45,225 nucleotides of DNA from Brevundimonas sp. (GTDB lineage: Bacteria; Pseudomonadota; Alphaproteobacteria; Caulobacterales; Caulobacteraceae), in assembly GCF_013912005.1 (NCBI RefSeq), contig NZ_JACESB010000021.1, positions 1 through 45,225 on the forward strand, in the 5' to 3' direction. The position numbers and the translations under genes are program-made. Of this stretch, positions 9,235-18,973 are shown in pieces (position 1 is the first letter of the stretch; each line of letters begins with the position of its first letter). The notes beneath the pieces were generated by a model that was given only the letters and a program-made list of their open reading frames with translations, made no database searches and was not told the origin of the DNA.

Positions 9235-9618
9235 ATGGGGAGGAGCAGCCCGGCGGAAGAGGTCGACGCCTATGTCGGCGCGCGGATCAGCCTGCGCCGC
9301 GCCGCGCTGGGCCTGTCGCAGGCGGCGCTGGCGCAGCGGATCGGCGTGAGCTTCCAGCAGGTCCAGAAGTACGAGAGCGGGCAGAACCGCATCTCCGCCT
9401 CGCGGCTGCATCGGGTCGCCCGGGTTCTTGGAACCTCCGTCGAGACCTTCTTCCCGACCGCCGAGGGGCGCGAGATGGAGGCGGGGGGCGTGCAGACCCT
9501 GCGCGCGATCACGGCGACCCGGGACGGGCGCGTGCTGGCCTCCGCCTTTCCCCGCATTCCCGACCCGGCCCTGCGGCAGGCGGTGGCGCGGATCGTCGCC
9601 GCCCTGGCGCGGGACTGA
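9235..9618 (+). CDS. XRE-family transcriptional regulator (small, Caulobacterales type)
   Basis: Helix-turn-helix protein of 127 residues. Residues about 13-70 carry a typical HTH_3 domain with LGLSQAALAQRIGVSFQQVQKYESG, then NRISASRLHRVARVLG. The C-terminal half, including the RIPDPALRQAVARIVAAL helix, is predicted to be helical. It is a clear paralogue of the regulator at 15803 (shared FQQ[VI]QKYE-x-G-x-NRISAS). The start is the ATG at 9235, with GGAG about 10 bases upstream. Targets are unknown. It lies just before tsaB (28 bases), so it may share the tsaB transcript or set its expression. Confidence 0.87.
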   Translation: MGRSSPAEEVDAYVGARISLRRAALGLSQAALAQRIGVSFQQVQKYESGQNRISASRLHRVARVLGTSVETFFPTAEGREMEAGGVQTLRAITATRDGRVLASAFPRIPDPALRQAVARIVAALARD

Positions 9619-9646
9619 AAACGCCCGATCGGGCCAGGAGCGCGCC

Positions 9647-10312
9647 GTGCGGGTGATGGTGATCGACACGGCCCTCGGCCTGTGCACGGCGGGCGTGTTC
9701 GAGGTCGGCGCCGGGGCGGCGCCCCTCGGCGTGCGGTCCGAGGCGATGGCCAAGGGGCACCAGGAGCGGCTGGGCGGGCTGGCCCGGGACGCCGCGGCCG
9801 AGGCCGGCGGGTTCGACCGCATCGAGCGGATCGGCGTGACGGTCGGTCCGGGGTCGTTCACCGGCCTCCGGGTCGGGCTCGCCTTCGCCCAGGGCCTCGG
9901 CGCGGCGCTGGGGCGGCCGGTCGTCGGGATCTCGACGCTCGACGCCCTCGCCGCGTCCGCCGGCGCCCCCGACGTCGCCGCCCTGATCGACGCCCGGCGC
10001 GGGCAGGTCTACGCGCGCTTCTGGCGGGACGGCTCGCCGGACGGCGGACCCCAGGCCCTGTCGCTGGAGGAGGCCGGGCGCCGCCTCGACGCCTGCCCGC
10101 CGGGCACGGTGCTGGTCGGGTCGGGCGCGGCCCTGTTCCCCGACGACGGGCGTCGGCGGCTGGAGCTGGCGGGCCCCGACCCGGCGGCGCTCGCCCGCCT
10201 GACCGCCCAAGGCGACCCGGCGGCGGAGCGGCCTGCGCCGCTCTACCTGCGCGCCCCCGACGCCACCCCGCCCAGCCGGCTGCCCGGCCAGGCCCGGCCG
10301 CCCCGGACGTGA
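9647..10312 (+). CDS. tsaB: tRNA threonylcarbamoyladenosine biosynthesis protein TsaB
   Basis: Non-catalytic partner of TsaD in the TsaBDE complex that makes t6A at position 37 of ANN-decoding tRNAs. TsaB carries the ASKHA fold. Seen here are MVIDTALGLC at the N-terminus, then VTVGPGSFTGLRVGLAFAQGL, and VAALIDARRGQVYARFW, all typical of TsaB/YeaZ; the length of 221 residues is normal. I chose the GTG at 9647 because AGGAG lies six bases upstream and the conserved strand starts at residue 4. Its stop overlaps the GTG start of rimI (GTGA), so the two are translationally coupled. Confidence 0.93.
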   Translation: MRVMVIDTALGLCTAGVFEVGAGAAPLGVRSEAMAKGHQERLGGLARDAAAEAGGFDRIERIGVTVGPGSFTGLRVGLAFAQGLGAALGRPVVGISTLDALAASAGAPDVAALIDARRGQVYARFWRDGSPDGGPQALSLEEAGRRLDACPPGTVLVGSGAALFPDDGRRRLELAGPDPAALARLTAQGDPAAERPAPLYLRAPDATPPSRLPGQARPPRT

Positions 10313-10746
10313 GCGACCTGCCGCCGATGGACCCGGAACGGCTGGCGGAAATCCACGCCAGCGCCTTTGCGGAGCCGTGGGACGCCGCGGCGCTCGCCAG
10401 CCTGCTGTCGCAACCGGGCGTGTTCGTGGTCGCGGCGGAGGACGGATTCGCGCTGCTCCGGCGGGTCGTCGACGAGGCCGAACTCCTGACCGTGGCCGTG
10501 CGGCCCGGGGCCCGGCGCCGCGGCCTGGGCGCCCGCCTCGTCGCCGAAGGCCTGGCGCGGGCGCGGGCGTCGGGCGCGGAGCGGGTCTTCCTCGAGGTGG
10601 CGGAGGACAACGCCGCCGCCCGCGCCCTCTACGCCGGCTTCGGCTTCGTCGAGGCCGGCCGCCGGCGCGGCTACTATCCGGCGGCGGACGGCGGACGCCG
10701 CGACGCCCTGCTTTTGACACTCAACTTCCCGGCCGCGCTTCCCTAG
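10309..10746 (+). CDS. rimI: Ribosomal protein alanine N-acetyltransferase RimI (GNAT family)
   Basis: Acetyl-CoA-dependent N-terminal acetyltransferase; the E. coli protein acetylates ribosomal protein bS18. The 145 residues show the GNAT fold: LAEIHASAFAEPWDAAAL, the ELLTVAVRPGARRRGLGARL motif A with the R/Q-x-x-G-x-G/A acetyl-CoA loop, FLEVAEDNAAARALYAGFGF, and R-RGYYP. The start is the GTG at 10309, overlapping the tsaB stop. The tsaB-rimI pair followed by fur matches the order I know from Caulobacter. The exact acetylation target cannot be read from sequence. Confidence 0.92.
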   Translation: MSDLPPMDPERLAEIHASAFAEPWDAAALASLLSQPGVFVVAAEDGFALLRRVVDEAELLTVAVRPGARRRGLGARLVAEGLARARASGAERVFLEVAEDNAAARALYAGFGFVEAGRRRGYYPAADGGRRDALLLTLNFPAALP

Positions 10747-10773
10747 GGCGACGACGCCCCCTATTCTGACGTC

Positions 10774-11250
10774 ATGGACCGGATCGAGAAACTCTGCGCC
10801 GAGCGCGGCATGCGGATGACCGAGCAGCGCCGGGTGATCGCCCGCGTGCTCTCCTCGGCGGAGGACCATCCGGACGTCGAGGAGCTCTACCGGCGCGCCT
10901 CGGCGATCGATCCGCACATCTCGATCGCCACCGTCTACCGGACGGTGCGCCTGTTCGAGGAGGCCGGGGTCGTCGAGAAGCATGACTTCGGCGACGGCCG
11001 CAGCCGCTACGAGGAGGCGGGCGACGACCACCACGACCACCTGATCGACACCCGGTCGGGGGAGGTGATCGAGTTCTTCGACGCCGAGATCGAGCGTCTC
11101 AAGACCGAGATCGCCGAGCGCCTCGGTTTCGAACTGGTCGGCCACAAGCTCGAACTCTACGGCAAGCCGATCGAGGGGGCGGAGCCCTCGAAGCGGGAAG
11201 GGCTGATCTTCAAGCGCCACGCCCAGCGCGGGGACGACGCGGCGACCTGA
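10774..11250 (+). CDS. fur: Ferric uptake regulator (Fur family)
   Basis: Metal-responsive repressor of 158 residues: winged-helix N-terminus ([29 protein letters not shown], then [19 protein letters not shown]) and a C-terminal dimerisation domain with metal ligands including DDHHDHLID and [11 protein letters not shown]. The CxxC pairs that bind structural zinc in E. coli Fur are absent; the only Cys is near the N-terminus. That is normal for many alphaproteobacterial Fur/Mur proteins. Whether it senses iron or manganese is not decided by sequence; the synteny with the tsaB-rimI and miaB genes favours the Caulobacter Fur orthologue. The start is the ATG at 10774. Confidence 0.93.
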   Translation: MDRIEKLCAERGMRMTEQRRVIARVLSSAEDHPDVEELYRRASAIDPHISIATVYRTVRLFEEAGVVEKHDFGDGRSRYEEAGDDHHDHLIDTRSGEVIEFFDAEIERLKTEIAERLGFELVGHKLELYGKPIEGAEPSKREGLIFKRHAQRGDDAAT

Positions 11251-11291
11251 TCGCCTTGCCGTCGCCGGTTTCGGCGATCATAAGCCGCAGG

Positions 11292-12664
<1,373 letters not shown>

Positions 12665-12665
<1 letters not shown>

Positions 12666-13660
12666 TGGCGCGTGAGACCGAGTTCCTGGCCCTCGACGAC
12701 GCGGCGCTGCGCGCGGTGATCGGTCCCAACAGCCGCCACGTCGCCCTGATCGAGGACGCCTTCAAGGTTCTGATCGAGGCCCCCGGCGGCGGCGTCACCA
12801 TCAACGGTTCGCCCAAGGACCGCGCCCAGGCCCGACGGGTGGTGCAGACCCTGTCGGACCGGGCCGACACGGGTGCCGAGATCACCGAGGCGGACGTCCG
12901 CACCGCGCTGGGCGCGGCGGTCGCCACGCCGCGTCCCGGTCAGGGCCGCACGGTGCCGGACGCGGTCGCCCTGCCGGTCGGCCGACGCGGCGCCATCGCG
13001 CCGAAGACGGCGGCCCAGGCCCGCTATCTGGAGATGCTGTCGCGCTGCGAGCTCAGCTTCGGCGTCGGCCCGGCCGGCACCGGCAAGACCTTCCTCGCCG
13101 CCGCCTACGGCGCCTCCCTGCTGCGGCGGGGCCAGGTGGACCGGCTGGTCATCACGCGGCCGGCCGTCGAGGCCGGCGAGAAGCTCGGCTTCCTGCCCGG
13201 CGACCTGAACGAGAAGGTCGACCCTTACCTCGCCCCCATCTGGGAGGCGCTGAACGACATCCTCGGCGTCGACGACGTGCGCCGTCGCCGCGACAAGGGC
13301 GAGATCGAGGCCGCCCCGATCGCCTTCATGCGCGGCCGCACTCTCAGCCACGCCTTCATCATCGTCGACGAGGCCCAGAACACCTCGCGGCTGCAGATGA
13401 AGATGGTCCTGACCCGCCTGGGCGAGGGGGCGCGGATGGTGGTCACCGGCGATCCGTCGCAGGTCGACCTGCTCAATCCCCGCGACTCCGGCCTCGGCCA
13501 CGCCCTGCGCATCCTCGACGGGGTGGAGGGCGTGGGCATGCTCCGCTTCGAGGCCTCGGACGTGGTCCGCCACGCCATGGTCGAGCGCATCGTGCGCGCC
13601 TATGACGCCGACGCCTCGCAGCAGCGGCCGCGGGCCGACCTGGAGGACCCCGACCGGTGA
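12665..13660 (+). CDS. phoH: PhoH-like ATPase (YbeZ)
   Basis: Cytoplasmic P-loop ATPase of 331 residues, of the PhoH/YbeZ group whose gene regularly sits next to ybeY and whose product is linked to rRNA/RNA metabolism. Walker A GPAGTGKTFLAAAYG and Walker B AFIIVDEAQN are intact, and TGDPSQVDL follows as the sensor-like motif. The region before the P-loop (about 1-125) is the usual KH-like N-terminus. The start ATG overlaps the miaB stop, and its own stop overlaps the ybeY GTG, indicating one polycistronic message. Confidence 0.94.
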
Positions 13661-14109
13661 TCGAGGTCGAGATCGAGGCGCCGGCCTGGACGGCGGACCT
13701 GCCCGGGGCCGCGCAGACGGTCGAGCGCGCCGCGGCGGCGGCCCTGGGCGGGACCGAGGGCGACCTCGTCGTGCTGCTGACCGACGACGCGGCCGTCCGC
13801 GCGCTGAACGCCCGCTTCCGCGACCGCGACCGGCCGACCAATGTCCTGTCCTTCCCGGCCGCGGCCAGCGCCGCGCCGCACCTGGGCGACCTCGTGCTGG
13901 CGCATGGCGTGTGCGCCGCCGAGGCGGAGGCGCAGGGCAAGTCGCTGGCCGATCACCTCGCCCACCTGACCGTGCACGGCGTGCTGCACCTGCTGGGTCG
14001 CGACCATGAGGACGAGGCCGAGGCCGAGGCCATGGAGGCGGAGGAGCGTCGCATCCTCGCCGGCCTCGGCGTCGCCGATCCGTACCGGGGGGACGGCGTT
14101 GACGCCTGA
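13657..14109 (+). CDS. ybeY: Endoribonuclease YbeY (rRNA maturation and quality control)
   Basis: Zinc-dependent single-strand RNase needed for 16S rRNA 3'-end maturation and 70S quality control. The UPF0054 signature HGVLHLLGRDHEDE, with three His ligands, is complete. The fold markers DDAAVRALNARFRDRDRPTNVLSFP and HLGDLVLAHGV are also present. Its 150 residues are normal. It starts at a GTG overlapping the phoH stop (GTGA). The next gene, lnt, starts within its last codons; the CorC/hemolysin gene that usually sits between them in relatives is not here. Confidence 0.95.
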   Translation: MIEVEIEAPAWTADLPGAAQTVERAAAAALGGTEGDLVVLLTDDAAVRALNARFRDRDRPTNVLSFPAAASAAPHLGDLVLAHGVCAAEAEAQGKSLADHLAHLTVHGVLHLLGRDHEDEAEAEAMEAEERRILAGLGVADPYRGDGVDA

Positions 14110-15691
14110 TCCCGCCCGTCGCCGACGCATGGCCGCCCGCTTCGGGCGCATCGCCCTGGCGCTGCTCGCCGGCGCCGGCGCAGCGCTGGCGCACCCCCCG
14201 TTCGGCCTGCTGCCGGGCCTGCTCGGCTATCCCCTGCTGATGCTCCTCGCCGAGCGCGCCGCCGGCCCCCGCGGGGGGTTCTGGATGGGCTGGCTGGCCG
14301 GCTTCGCCTACTTCTTCATCAGCTGCTGGTGGGTCGCCGAGGCCTTCCTCGTCAACCCGGCCCAGGCCTGGATGGCGCCTTTCGCCGCCTCCCTGCTGCC
14401 GATCGGACTGGGCCTGTTCTGGGGGGCCGCCGCCGCCCTGTACCGCCGCTTCCGCCCCGGCGGCGTCCGGCGCGTGCTCGTCTTCGCCGCCCTGTTCTGC
14501 CTGATGGAGTGGCTGCGCGGCCATGTGCTGACCGGCTTCCCCTGGAACCCCGCCGGGGCCAGCTGGAAGGCGGGCTCGGGGGCGTCCCAGTTCGCCGCCG
14601 TCGCCGGCGTCTACGGCCTCAGCCTCGTCACCGTCGCCTCGGTCTCCGCCCTGGCGCCGCTGCTCGCCCCTGGCGACCGGCGGCGGCGGATCGGCGCGGC
14701 CGTGGCCGGGGGCCTCGCGCTGGCGGCCCTCGTCGTCGGCGGCCAGGTCCGGCTGGCCGGGGCCCGGCTCGAGGCGACCGGGCCGCTGGTGCGCGTCGTC
14801 CAGGCCGACGTGCCGCAGGAGTCAAAGTGGTCGCCGGAGGCCTACCGGGGCATCGTCCAGCGCTATGTGAACCTCACCGCCCGGCCCGGCGCCGCCCGGC
14901 CGGACATCGTGGTCTGGCCGGAGGGCGCCCTGCCGGCCTCGGCCAACCAGGTCTTCGCGCCCGGCGCCTGGGAGGCGGCGGCCATCACCCGCGCCCTGCA
15001 GCCGGGCCAGACGCTGATCGCCGGCCTCGGCCGCGGCGAGCCCGACCCGTCGAGCCCCGAGGGCGCGCGCTACTACAACAGCGCCTTCGTGCTCACCGAC
15101 GCCGGCGCCGCCGGCGTGCGCATCGCCGCCGTCTACGACAAGCACCGGCTGGTGCCCTTCGGCGAGTACCTGCCGGCCGGGGGCGTGCTGGGGGCGCTCG
15201 GGGTGCGCAGCCTCACGCACATGCCGCTGGACTTCAGCCCCGGCCCCCGGCCCGCGCCGGTCTCCATCCCCGGCGCGCCCTCCGCCCAGCCGCTGATCTG
15301 CTACGAGAGCCTCTATCCCGGGTTCACGCCCGGCGCGGCGGGTCGGCCGGGCTGGATCGTCAACATCTCGAACGACGCCTGGTTCGGCCGCACCTCGGGT
15401 CCGGTCCAGCACCTGAACCTCGCCAGCTACCGGGCGATCGAGACCGGCCTGCCGGTGGTGCGCTCCACGCCGACGGGCGTCTCGGCGGTCATCGATCCCT
15501 GGGGGCGGGTGGTCGACGGCCAGCGCCTGGACCCGGGCGAAAGCGGCGTGATCGACGCGCGCCTGCCGCAACCGGCGGCGATCACCCTCTACGGTCGGGT
15601 CGGGGACCTGCTGTTCTGGCTGGGCGTCATCGCCGCCCTGGCCGCCGGGATTCCCTGGCGGCGACTCCGCGGCCGCCGGCGGGCCGCCTGA
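14099..15691 (+). CDS. lnt: Apolipoprotein N-acyltransferase
   Basis: Transfers the third acyl chain to the N-terminal cysteine of lipoproteins at the periplasmic face of the inner membrane. About six N-terminal hydrophobic segments (residues 15-210) are followed by a nitrilase-type domain whose Glu-Lys-Cys triad is visible: E275 in WPEGALPAS, K348 in YDKHRLVPFGEYLP and C401 in LICYESLYPG. A last hydrophobic helix lies at about 500-520. The start is uncertain: the TTG at 14099 has GGGGGGA five bases upstream and overlaps ybeY, while the ATG at 14129 has no ribosome binding site; numbering here uses the TTG. Several lipoproteins in this window (16220, 31891, 40478) are possible substrates. Confidence 0.94.
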   Translation: MTPDPARRRRMAARFGRIALALLAGAGAALAHPPFGLLPGLLGYPLLMLLAERAAGPRGGFWMGWLAGFAYFFISCWWVAEAFLVNPAQAWMAPFAASLLPIGLGLFWGAAAALYRRFRPGGVRRVLVFAALFCLMEWLRGHVLTGFPWNPAGASWKAGSGASQFAAVAGVYGLSLVTVASVSALAPLLAPGDRRRRIGAAVAGGLALAALVVGGQVRLAGARLEATGPLVRVVQADVPQESKWSPEAYRGIVQRYVNLTARPGAARPDIVVWPEGALPASANQVFAPGAWEAAAITRALQPGQTLIAGLGRGEPDPSSPEGARYYNSAFVLTDAGAAGVRIAAVYDKHRLVPFGEYLPAGGVLGALGVRSLTHMPLDFSPGPRPAPVSIPGAPSAQPLICYESLYPGFTPGAAGRPGWIVNISNDAWFGRTSGPVQHLNLASYRAIETGLPVVRSTPTGVSAVIDPWGRVVDGQRLDPGESGVIDARLPQPAAITLYGRVGDLLFWLGVIAALAAGIPWRRLRGRRRAA

Positions 15692-15802
15692 GGGCGGGGG
15701 CCGTCATCCCCGCTGCGCCGCCGCAGTGCAAAAATTGGATGACATAAGCTCAAGCTCGGCGCATTCAGGCGCTGCGGGTTCCGTGTCGTGAGGACGAACA
15801 CC

Positions 15803-16216
15803 ATGGCTAGAGGCAAGGGCGAGGACGGCCCCCACCCGGTCGACCGGCACGTGGGACGCCGCGTGTGCGAGAAGCGGCTGGCGCTGGGCTACAACCAGAG
15901 CGATCTCGGGCGCGCGCTGGGCCTGACCTTCCAGCAGATCCAGAAGTACGAGAAGGGCGCGAACCGGATCTCGGCCTCCAAGCTTTGGGACATCGCCCGC
16001 TTCTTCAAGGTCGACATCGGCTACTTCTTCGAAGGCCTGGCCGGCGCCCAGGCGGGCGTGGCCGAGGGCGGCGGGACGTACGAGCACGACTTTCCCTCGA
16101 CCCGCTACACGATCGAGATCGGCCGCCTGGCGCCGCAGCTGCCCACCCGACAGCAGAAGCTGGCGCTGGAGCTGATCCGCGAGATGGCCGGCCGCGACGA
16201 CGCGGACGAGGCCTGA
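15803..16216 (+). CDS. XRE-family transcriptional regulator following lnt
   Basis: Helix-turn-helix regulator of 137 residues. The HTH domain (about 15-75) reads RVCEKRLALGYNQSDLGRALGLTFQQIQKYEKG, then NRISASKLWDIARFF. The C-terminus is predicted to be helical (QQKLALELIREMAG). It is a paralogue of the regulator at 9235. In Caulobacter relatives a regulator of this type follows lnt and precedes metK; here a minus-strand lipoprotein gene follows instead. The ATG at 15803 is preceded by GAGG about nine bases upstream; a GTG at 15788 would add five residues. The 111-base gap after lnt is locally AT-rich, so it likely has its own promoter. Confidence 0.88.
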   Translation: MARGKGEDGPHPVDRHVGRRVCEKRLALGYNQSDLGRALGLTFQQIQKYEKGANRISASKLWDIARFFKVDIGYFFEGLAGAQAGVAEGGGTYEHDFPSTRYTIEIGRLAPQLPTRQQKLALELIREMAGRDDADEA

Positions 16217-16219
16217 GCG

Positions 16220-16723
16220 TCAGCCCCCGGCGTCGTTTCGCGCCCGCCCGAAGGTCGGGGCGGCGGCCTTCTGTTCGGCCCAGTAGGCGGCGCCCTCCCG
16301 CGGCTTGAACATGGTCCGCGGCGCGCCGTCGCGGGAGACCACGGCGAAGGTGTTGGTCGACGCCTCGTAGAGCAGGACGTCGCCGTTGGGCCGCTCGGCC
16401 CTTTCCGTCCCCGCCGGCGGACGGCGGGTGAAGGCCTCGACCTTGTCCAGATACTCGGCCGGCGTCCGGGCGCCGAAATCGGCGCCGTTGCGCTCGAACA
16501 GGCGGATCACCTTCTCGTCCACCGTCTCCCGCCGGCTGGCCGTCAGCCGCGGCGCCGCGCCGGTCGCGGGCGTCGCCGTCGGCGGTCCCGCATCGGCGGC
16601 CAGCGGCGGAGCCGCGGCCTCGCCGGTCGGCCGCTCGCGGGTCTCCACCGCCGAGCCGCCGTCGCCGCAGGCGGACAATCCCAGAAGCACGGCGGCGGCC
16701 GTGATCGCACGCAGGTTCGACAT
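16220..16723 (-). CDS. Lipoprotein with a C-terminal toxin-nuclease-like module
   Basis: Putative lipoprotein of 167 residues. The signal peptide MSNLRAITAAAVLLGLSAC ends in a lipobox (LSAC), followed by a Pro/Ala-rich linker. Residues about 85-160 read FERNGADFGARTPAEYLDKVEAF, then NGDVLLYEASTNTFAVVSRDG and PRTMFKP. That layout (NGD-x-YD-like, TN-x-FxV, DG-x-RTxFKP) resembles the C-terminal modules of phage minor-head proteins and polymorphic toxins of the barnase/EndoU/colicin-type (BECR) group, as I remember them. The enzymatic role is inference, and no immunity gene is visible beside it. The start at 16723 is backed by GGAGGGAG just upstream. It is divergent from coaBC. Confidence 0.75.
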   Translation of the reverse strand: MSNLRAITAAAVLLGLSACGDGGSAVETRERPTGEAAAPPLAADAGPPTATPATGAAPRLTASRRETVDEKVIRLFERNGADFGARTPAEYLDKVEAFTRRPPAGTERAERPNGDVLLYEASTNTFAVVSRDGAPRTMFKPREGAAYWAEQKAAAPTFGRARNDAGG

Positions 16724-16807
16724 CACTCCCTCCCTCCATCGGGAACGACCCCGGCAAAGGTTAATCACAGGTGGGATGTTCGCGCAATGTTCTCGTAGTG
16801 TCGGCCC

Positions 16808-16843
16808 TCGACGGCAAAGCACGGCGTCGCTAGACCAGCGACA
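16808..16843 (+). promoter_or_regulatory. Housekeeping-type promoter of coaBC, predicted leaderless
   Basis: TCGACGG (-35) at 16808-16814, a 14-base spacer, and GCTAGACC (-10) at 16829-16836 fit the Caulobacter sigma-73 consensus TTGACGS-N10-14-GCTANAWC. The start codon lies only six bases after the -10 element, so transcription should begin at or beside the ATG. There is no Shine-Dalgarno sequence, which fits a leaderless message. Confidence 0.6.
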
Positions 16844-18069
16844 TGACCCCAGGCACGCTCTCCGGACGCCGGATCCTGCTCATCGTCGGGGGCGGCATCG
16901 CCGCCTACAAGGCGCTGGAGCTCGTGCGCCTGCTCCGCAAGGCCGGGGCGGAGACGATGAGCGTGCTGACGGCGGCGGGGGCGGAGTTCGTCACCCCGAT
17001 GTCGCTCGCGGCCCTGACCGGCCATCCCGTCCGGCAGTCGCTGTTCCTGCCCGACGACGAGACGGCCATGGGCCACATCGAGCTGTCGCGATGGGCGGAT
17101 CTCGTGGTGGTGGCCCCGGCCACGGCGGGCCTGTTGGCCAAGGCCGCCAACGGCCTCGCCGACGATCTCGCCTCGACCACCCTGCTGGCCACCGACAAGC
17201 GCGTGCTGTGGGCCCCGGCGATGAACGTGCGCATGTGGCTGCACCCGGCCGTGCAGGCGAACGTCGAGCGTCTGCGCGCCTTTGACGGGTTGCACGCGGG
17301 CGCCTTCGTCGGACCGGACGAGGGCGAGATGGCCTGCGGCGAGTTCGGTCCCGGCCGGATGGCCGAGCCGGCGGCGATCCTGTCCGCGGTCGAGGCGCTG
17401 GTCGCCGGCCCGGCGGGGCGGCCGCTCGCCGGACGGACCGCCGTGGTCACGGCCGGGCCCACCTTCGAGCCGATCGACCCGGTGCGCGGCCTGACCAACC
17501 GCTCCAGCGGCAAGCAGGGCTACGCCATCGCCGGAGCCCTGGCCGATCTCGGGGCGCGGGTCACGCTGGTGTCGGGCCCCGTGGCGCTGCAGGCGCCGCC
17601 GGGGGTCGAGCGGGTGTGGATCGAGACCGCCCGGGAGATGCAGGCGGCGGTCGACGCCGCCCTGCCCGCGGACATCGCGGTGATGAGCGCCGCCGTGGCC
17701 GACTGGCGCGTGGACGGCGTCGCCTCGGGCAAGATCAAGAAGGCCCCCGGCGGGCCGCCGTCCCTGGCCCTGATCGAGAATCCCGACATCCTCGCCGGCG
17801 TCTCCGCCCCCGGAAAGAAGCGGCCGGGGCTGGTGGTCGGCTTCGCCGCCGAGACCGCGGACCTCGAGGCCAACGCCCGGGCCAAGCTGTCGCGCAAGGG
17901 CTGCGACTGGATCGTCGGCAACGACGTCTCCGCCGGCGTCTTCGGCGCCGAGGACAACGCCGTCACCCTGTTCACCCGCGGCGGCGCCGCCGAACCGTGG
18001 CCGCCCCTGTCCAAGGCCGAGGTGGCGCGCCGGCTGGCGGCCCGCATCGCCGGTCATTTCAGCGCCTGA
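16843..18069 (+). CDS. coaBC: Bifunctional phosphopantothenoylcysteine decarboxylase / phosphopantothenate-cysteine ligase
   Basis: Two successive steps of coenzyme A synthesis: CTP-dependent joining of cysteine to 4'-phosphopantothenate (CoaB), then FMN-dependent decarboxylation to 4'-phosphopantetheine (CoaC). The N-terminal flavoprotein domain shows [17 protein letters not shown], the [19 protein letters not shown] segment, the PAMNVRMW substrate clamp and [13 protein letters not shown]. The CoaB domain (about 190-408) begins [30 protein letters not shown] and includes MSAAVADWR and KIKK. The 408-residue length is normal. The initiating ATG follows a -10 element by six bases. dut follows 13 bases downstream. 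Confidence 0.95.
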   Translation: MTPGTLSGRRILLIVGGGIAAYKALELVRLLRKAGAETMSVLTAAGAEFVTPMSLAALTGHPVRQSLFLPDDETAMGHIELSRWADLVVVAPATAGLLAKAANGLADDLASTTLLATDKRVLWAPAMNVRMWLHPAVQANVERLRAFDGLHAGAFVGPDEGEMACGEFGPGRMAEPAAILSAVEALVAGPAGRPLAGRTAVVTAGPTFEPIDPVRGLTNRSSGKQGYAIAGALADLGARVTLVSGPVALQAPPGVERVWIETAREMQAAVDAALPADIAVMSAAVADWRVDGVASGKIKKAPGGPPSLALIENPDILAGVSAPGKKRPGLVVGFAAETADLEANARAKLSRKGCDWIVGNDVSAGVFGAEDNAVTLFTRGGAAEPWPPLSKAEVARRLAARIAGHFSA

Positions 18070-18082
18070 GGATTTCCGCCCC

Positions 18083-18532
18083 ATGACGACCGTCCGCGTC
18101 GAACGTCTGCCGTCCGCCGAAGGACTGCCGCCGCCCGCCTACGAAACCTCCGGATCGGCCGGGATGGACCTGCGCGCGGCCCTGCCGGAGGACGCGCCGC
18201 TGACGCTGGAGCCGGGCGGGCGGGCGCTGGTCCCCACCGGGCTGAAGATCGCGCTGGAGCCCGGCTTCGAAGCCCAGGTGCGGCCGCGTTCGGGCCTGGC
18301 CCTGAAGCACGGGATCACCTGCCTGAACGCGCCGGGCACCATCGACAGCGACTACCGGGGCGAGGTAGGGGTGATCCTCGTCAACCACGGGCGCGAGCCG
18401 TTCGTGATCCGCCGGGGGGAGCGGATCGCCCAGATGGTCGTCGCCCGCCACGAGCAGGCGACGCTGGTGGAGGTGGAGGCCCTGGACGCCACCGCCCGCG
18501 GCGCCGGCGGTTTCGGCTCGACCGGCCGCTAG
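18083..18532 (+). CDS. dut: Deoxyuridine 5'-triphosphate nucleotidohydrolase
   Basis: Trimeric dUTPase converting dUTP to dUMP and pyrophosphate, which keeps uracil out of DNA and supplies dTMP synthesis. The five family motifs are visible: [45 protein letters not shown] and the P-loop-like C-terminus [11 protein letters not shown]. The 149-residue length is normal. It lies 13 bases after coaBC with AGGA upstream of the ATG, and is very likely co-transcribed with coaBC, the usual alphaproteobacterial arrangement. Confidence 0.96.
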   Translation: MTTVRVERLPSAEGLPPPAYETSGSAGMDLRAALPEDAPLTLEPGGRALVPTGLKIALEPGFEAQVRPRSGLALKHGITCLNAPGTIDSDYRGEVGVILVNHGREPFVIRRGERIAQMVVARHEQATLVEVEALDATARGAGGFGSTGR

Positions 18533-18607
18533 GGAGCGGAACGGGGCGCAGGCGCGTTAACCCTGCCTCACGGCCAAGCTGGCCGCAGCTGCAGAGGGAG
18601 GTCGCGT

Positions 18608-18973
18608 ATGGAGTCCATGTTCGATTCTGCGGGAGCAATCCTTGCGGGTCTGTTCGAGCTCGCCCAAGGCGGGTTCGACGGCGTCAACCAGGTCACGGGC
18701 TTGCTGATCGCGGTCATCGGCGCGTTGCTGATGCCAGGGTGGAGCCGCCTCTGGGCCACGGCGCTCGGCGCGGCCTTCGCCCACATTCTGATCGGCGTGC
18801 TCCGCCCGGTGCTGGACGGCGGGGCGCTGGCCCTGCCGCCCCTGCTGAGCCTCGGCTTCTGGATGACTGTGCTGGCCCTGTTCCTGGGCTACGCGATCGT
18901 CATCGCCGTCTTCTTCCTGATCCGCACCCTGTTCACCGGCGGACTGCATGTCCGTCGGCGTCACGCGCACTGA
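18608..18973 (+). CDS. Small integral membrane protein of unknown function
   Basis: A 121-residue protein I do not recognise. Three hydrophobic stretches (about 30-60 with VTGLLIAVIGALLMPGW, 70-88, and 88-112 with FWMTVLALFLGYAIVIAVFFLI) suggest three membrane passes, and the C-terminus is basic (HVRRRHAH). GGGAGG lies 6-11 bases before the ATG at 18608, so translation is well supported. It is downstream of dut with a 75-base gap and runs tail to tail into dapB with no spacing at all (stop 18971-18973, dapB stop from 18974). Confidence 0.72.
   Translation: MESMFDSAGAILAGLFELAQGGFDGVNQVTGLLIAVIGALLMPGWSRLWATALGAAFAHILIGVLRPVLDGGALALPPLLSLGFWMTVLALFLGYAIVIAVFFLIRTLFTGGLHVRRRHAH

Noticed and set aside
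2467-9861. Very long open frame on the minus strand (about 2460 codons) opposite gdhZ and the following genes
   Set aside because: It is a mirror frame produced by strong GC bias at third codon positions of the real plus-strand genes; it has no family motif and spans several real genes.
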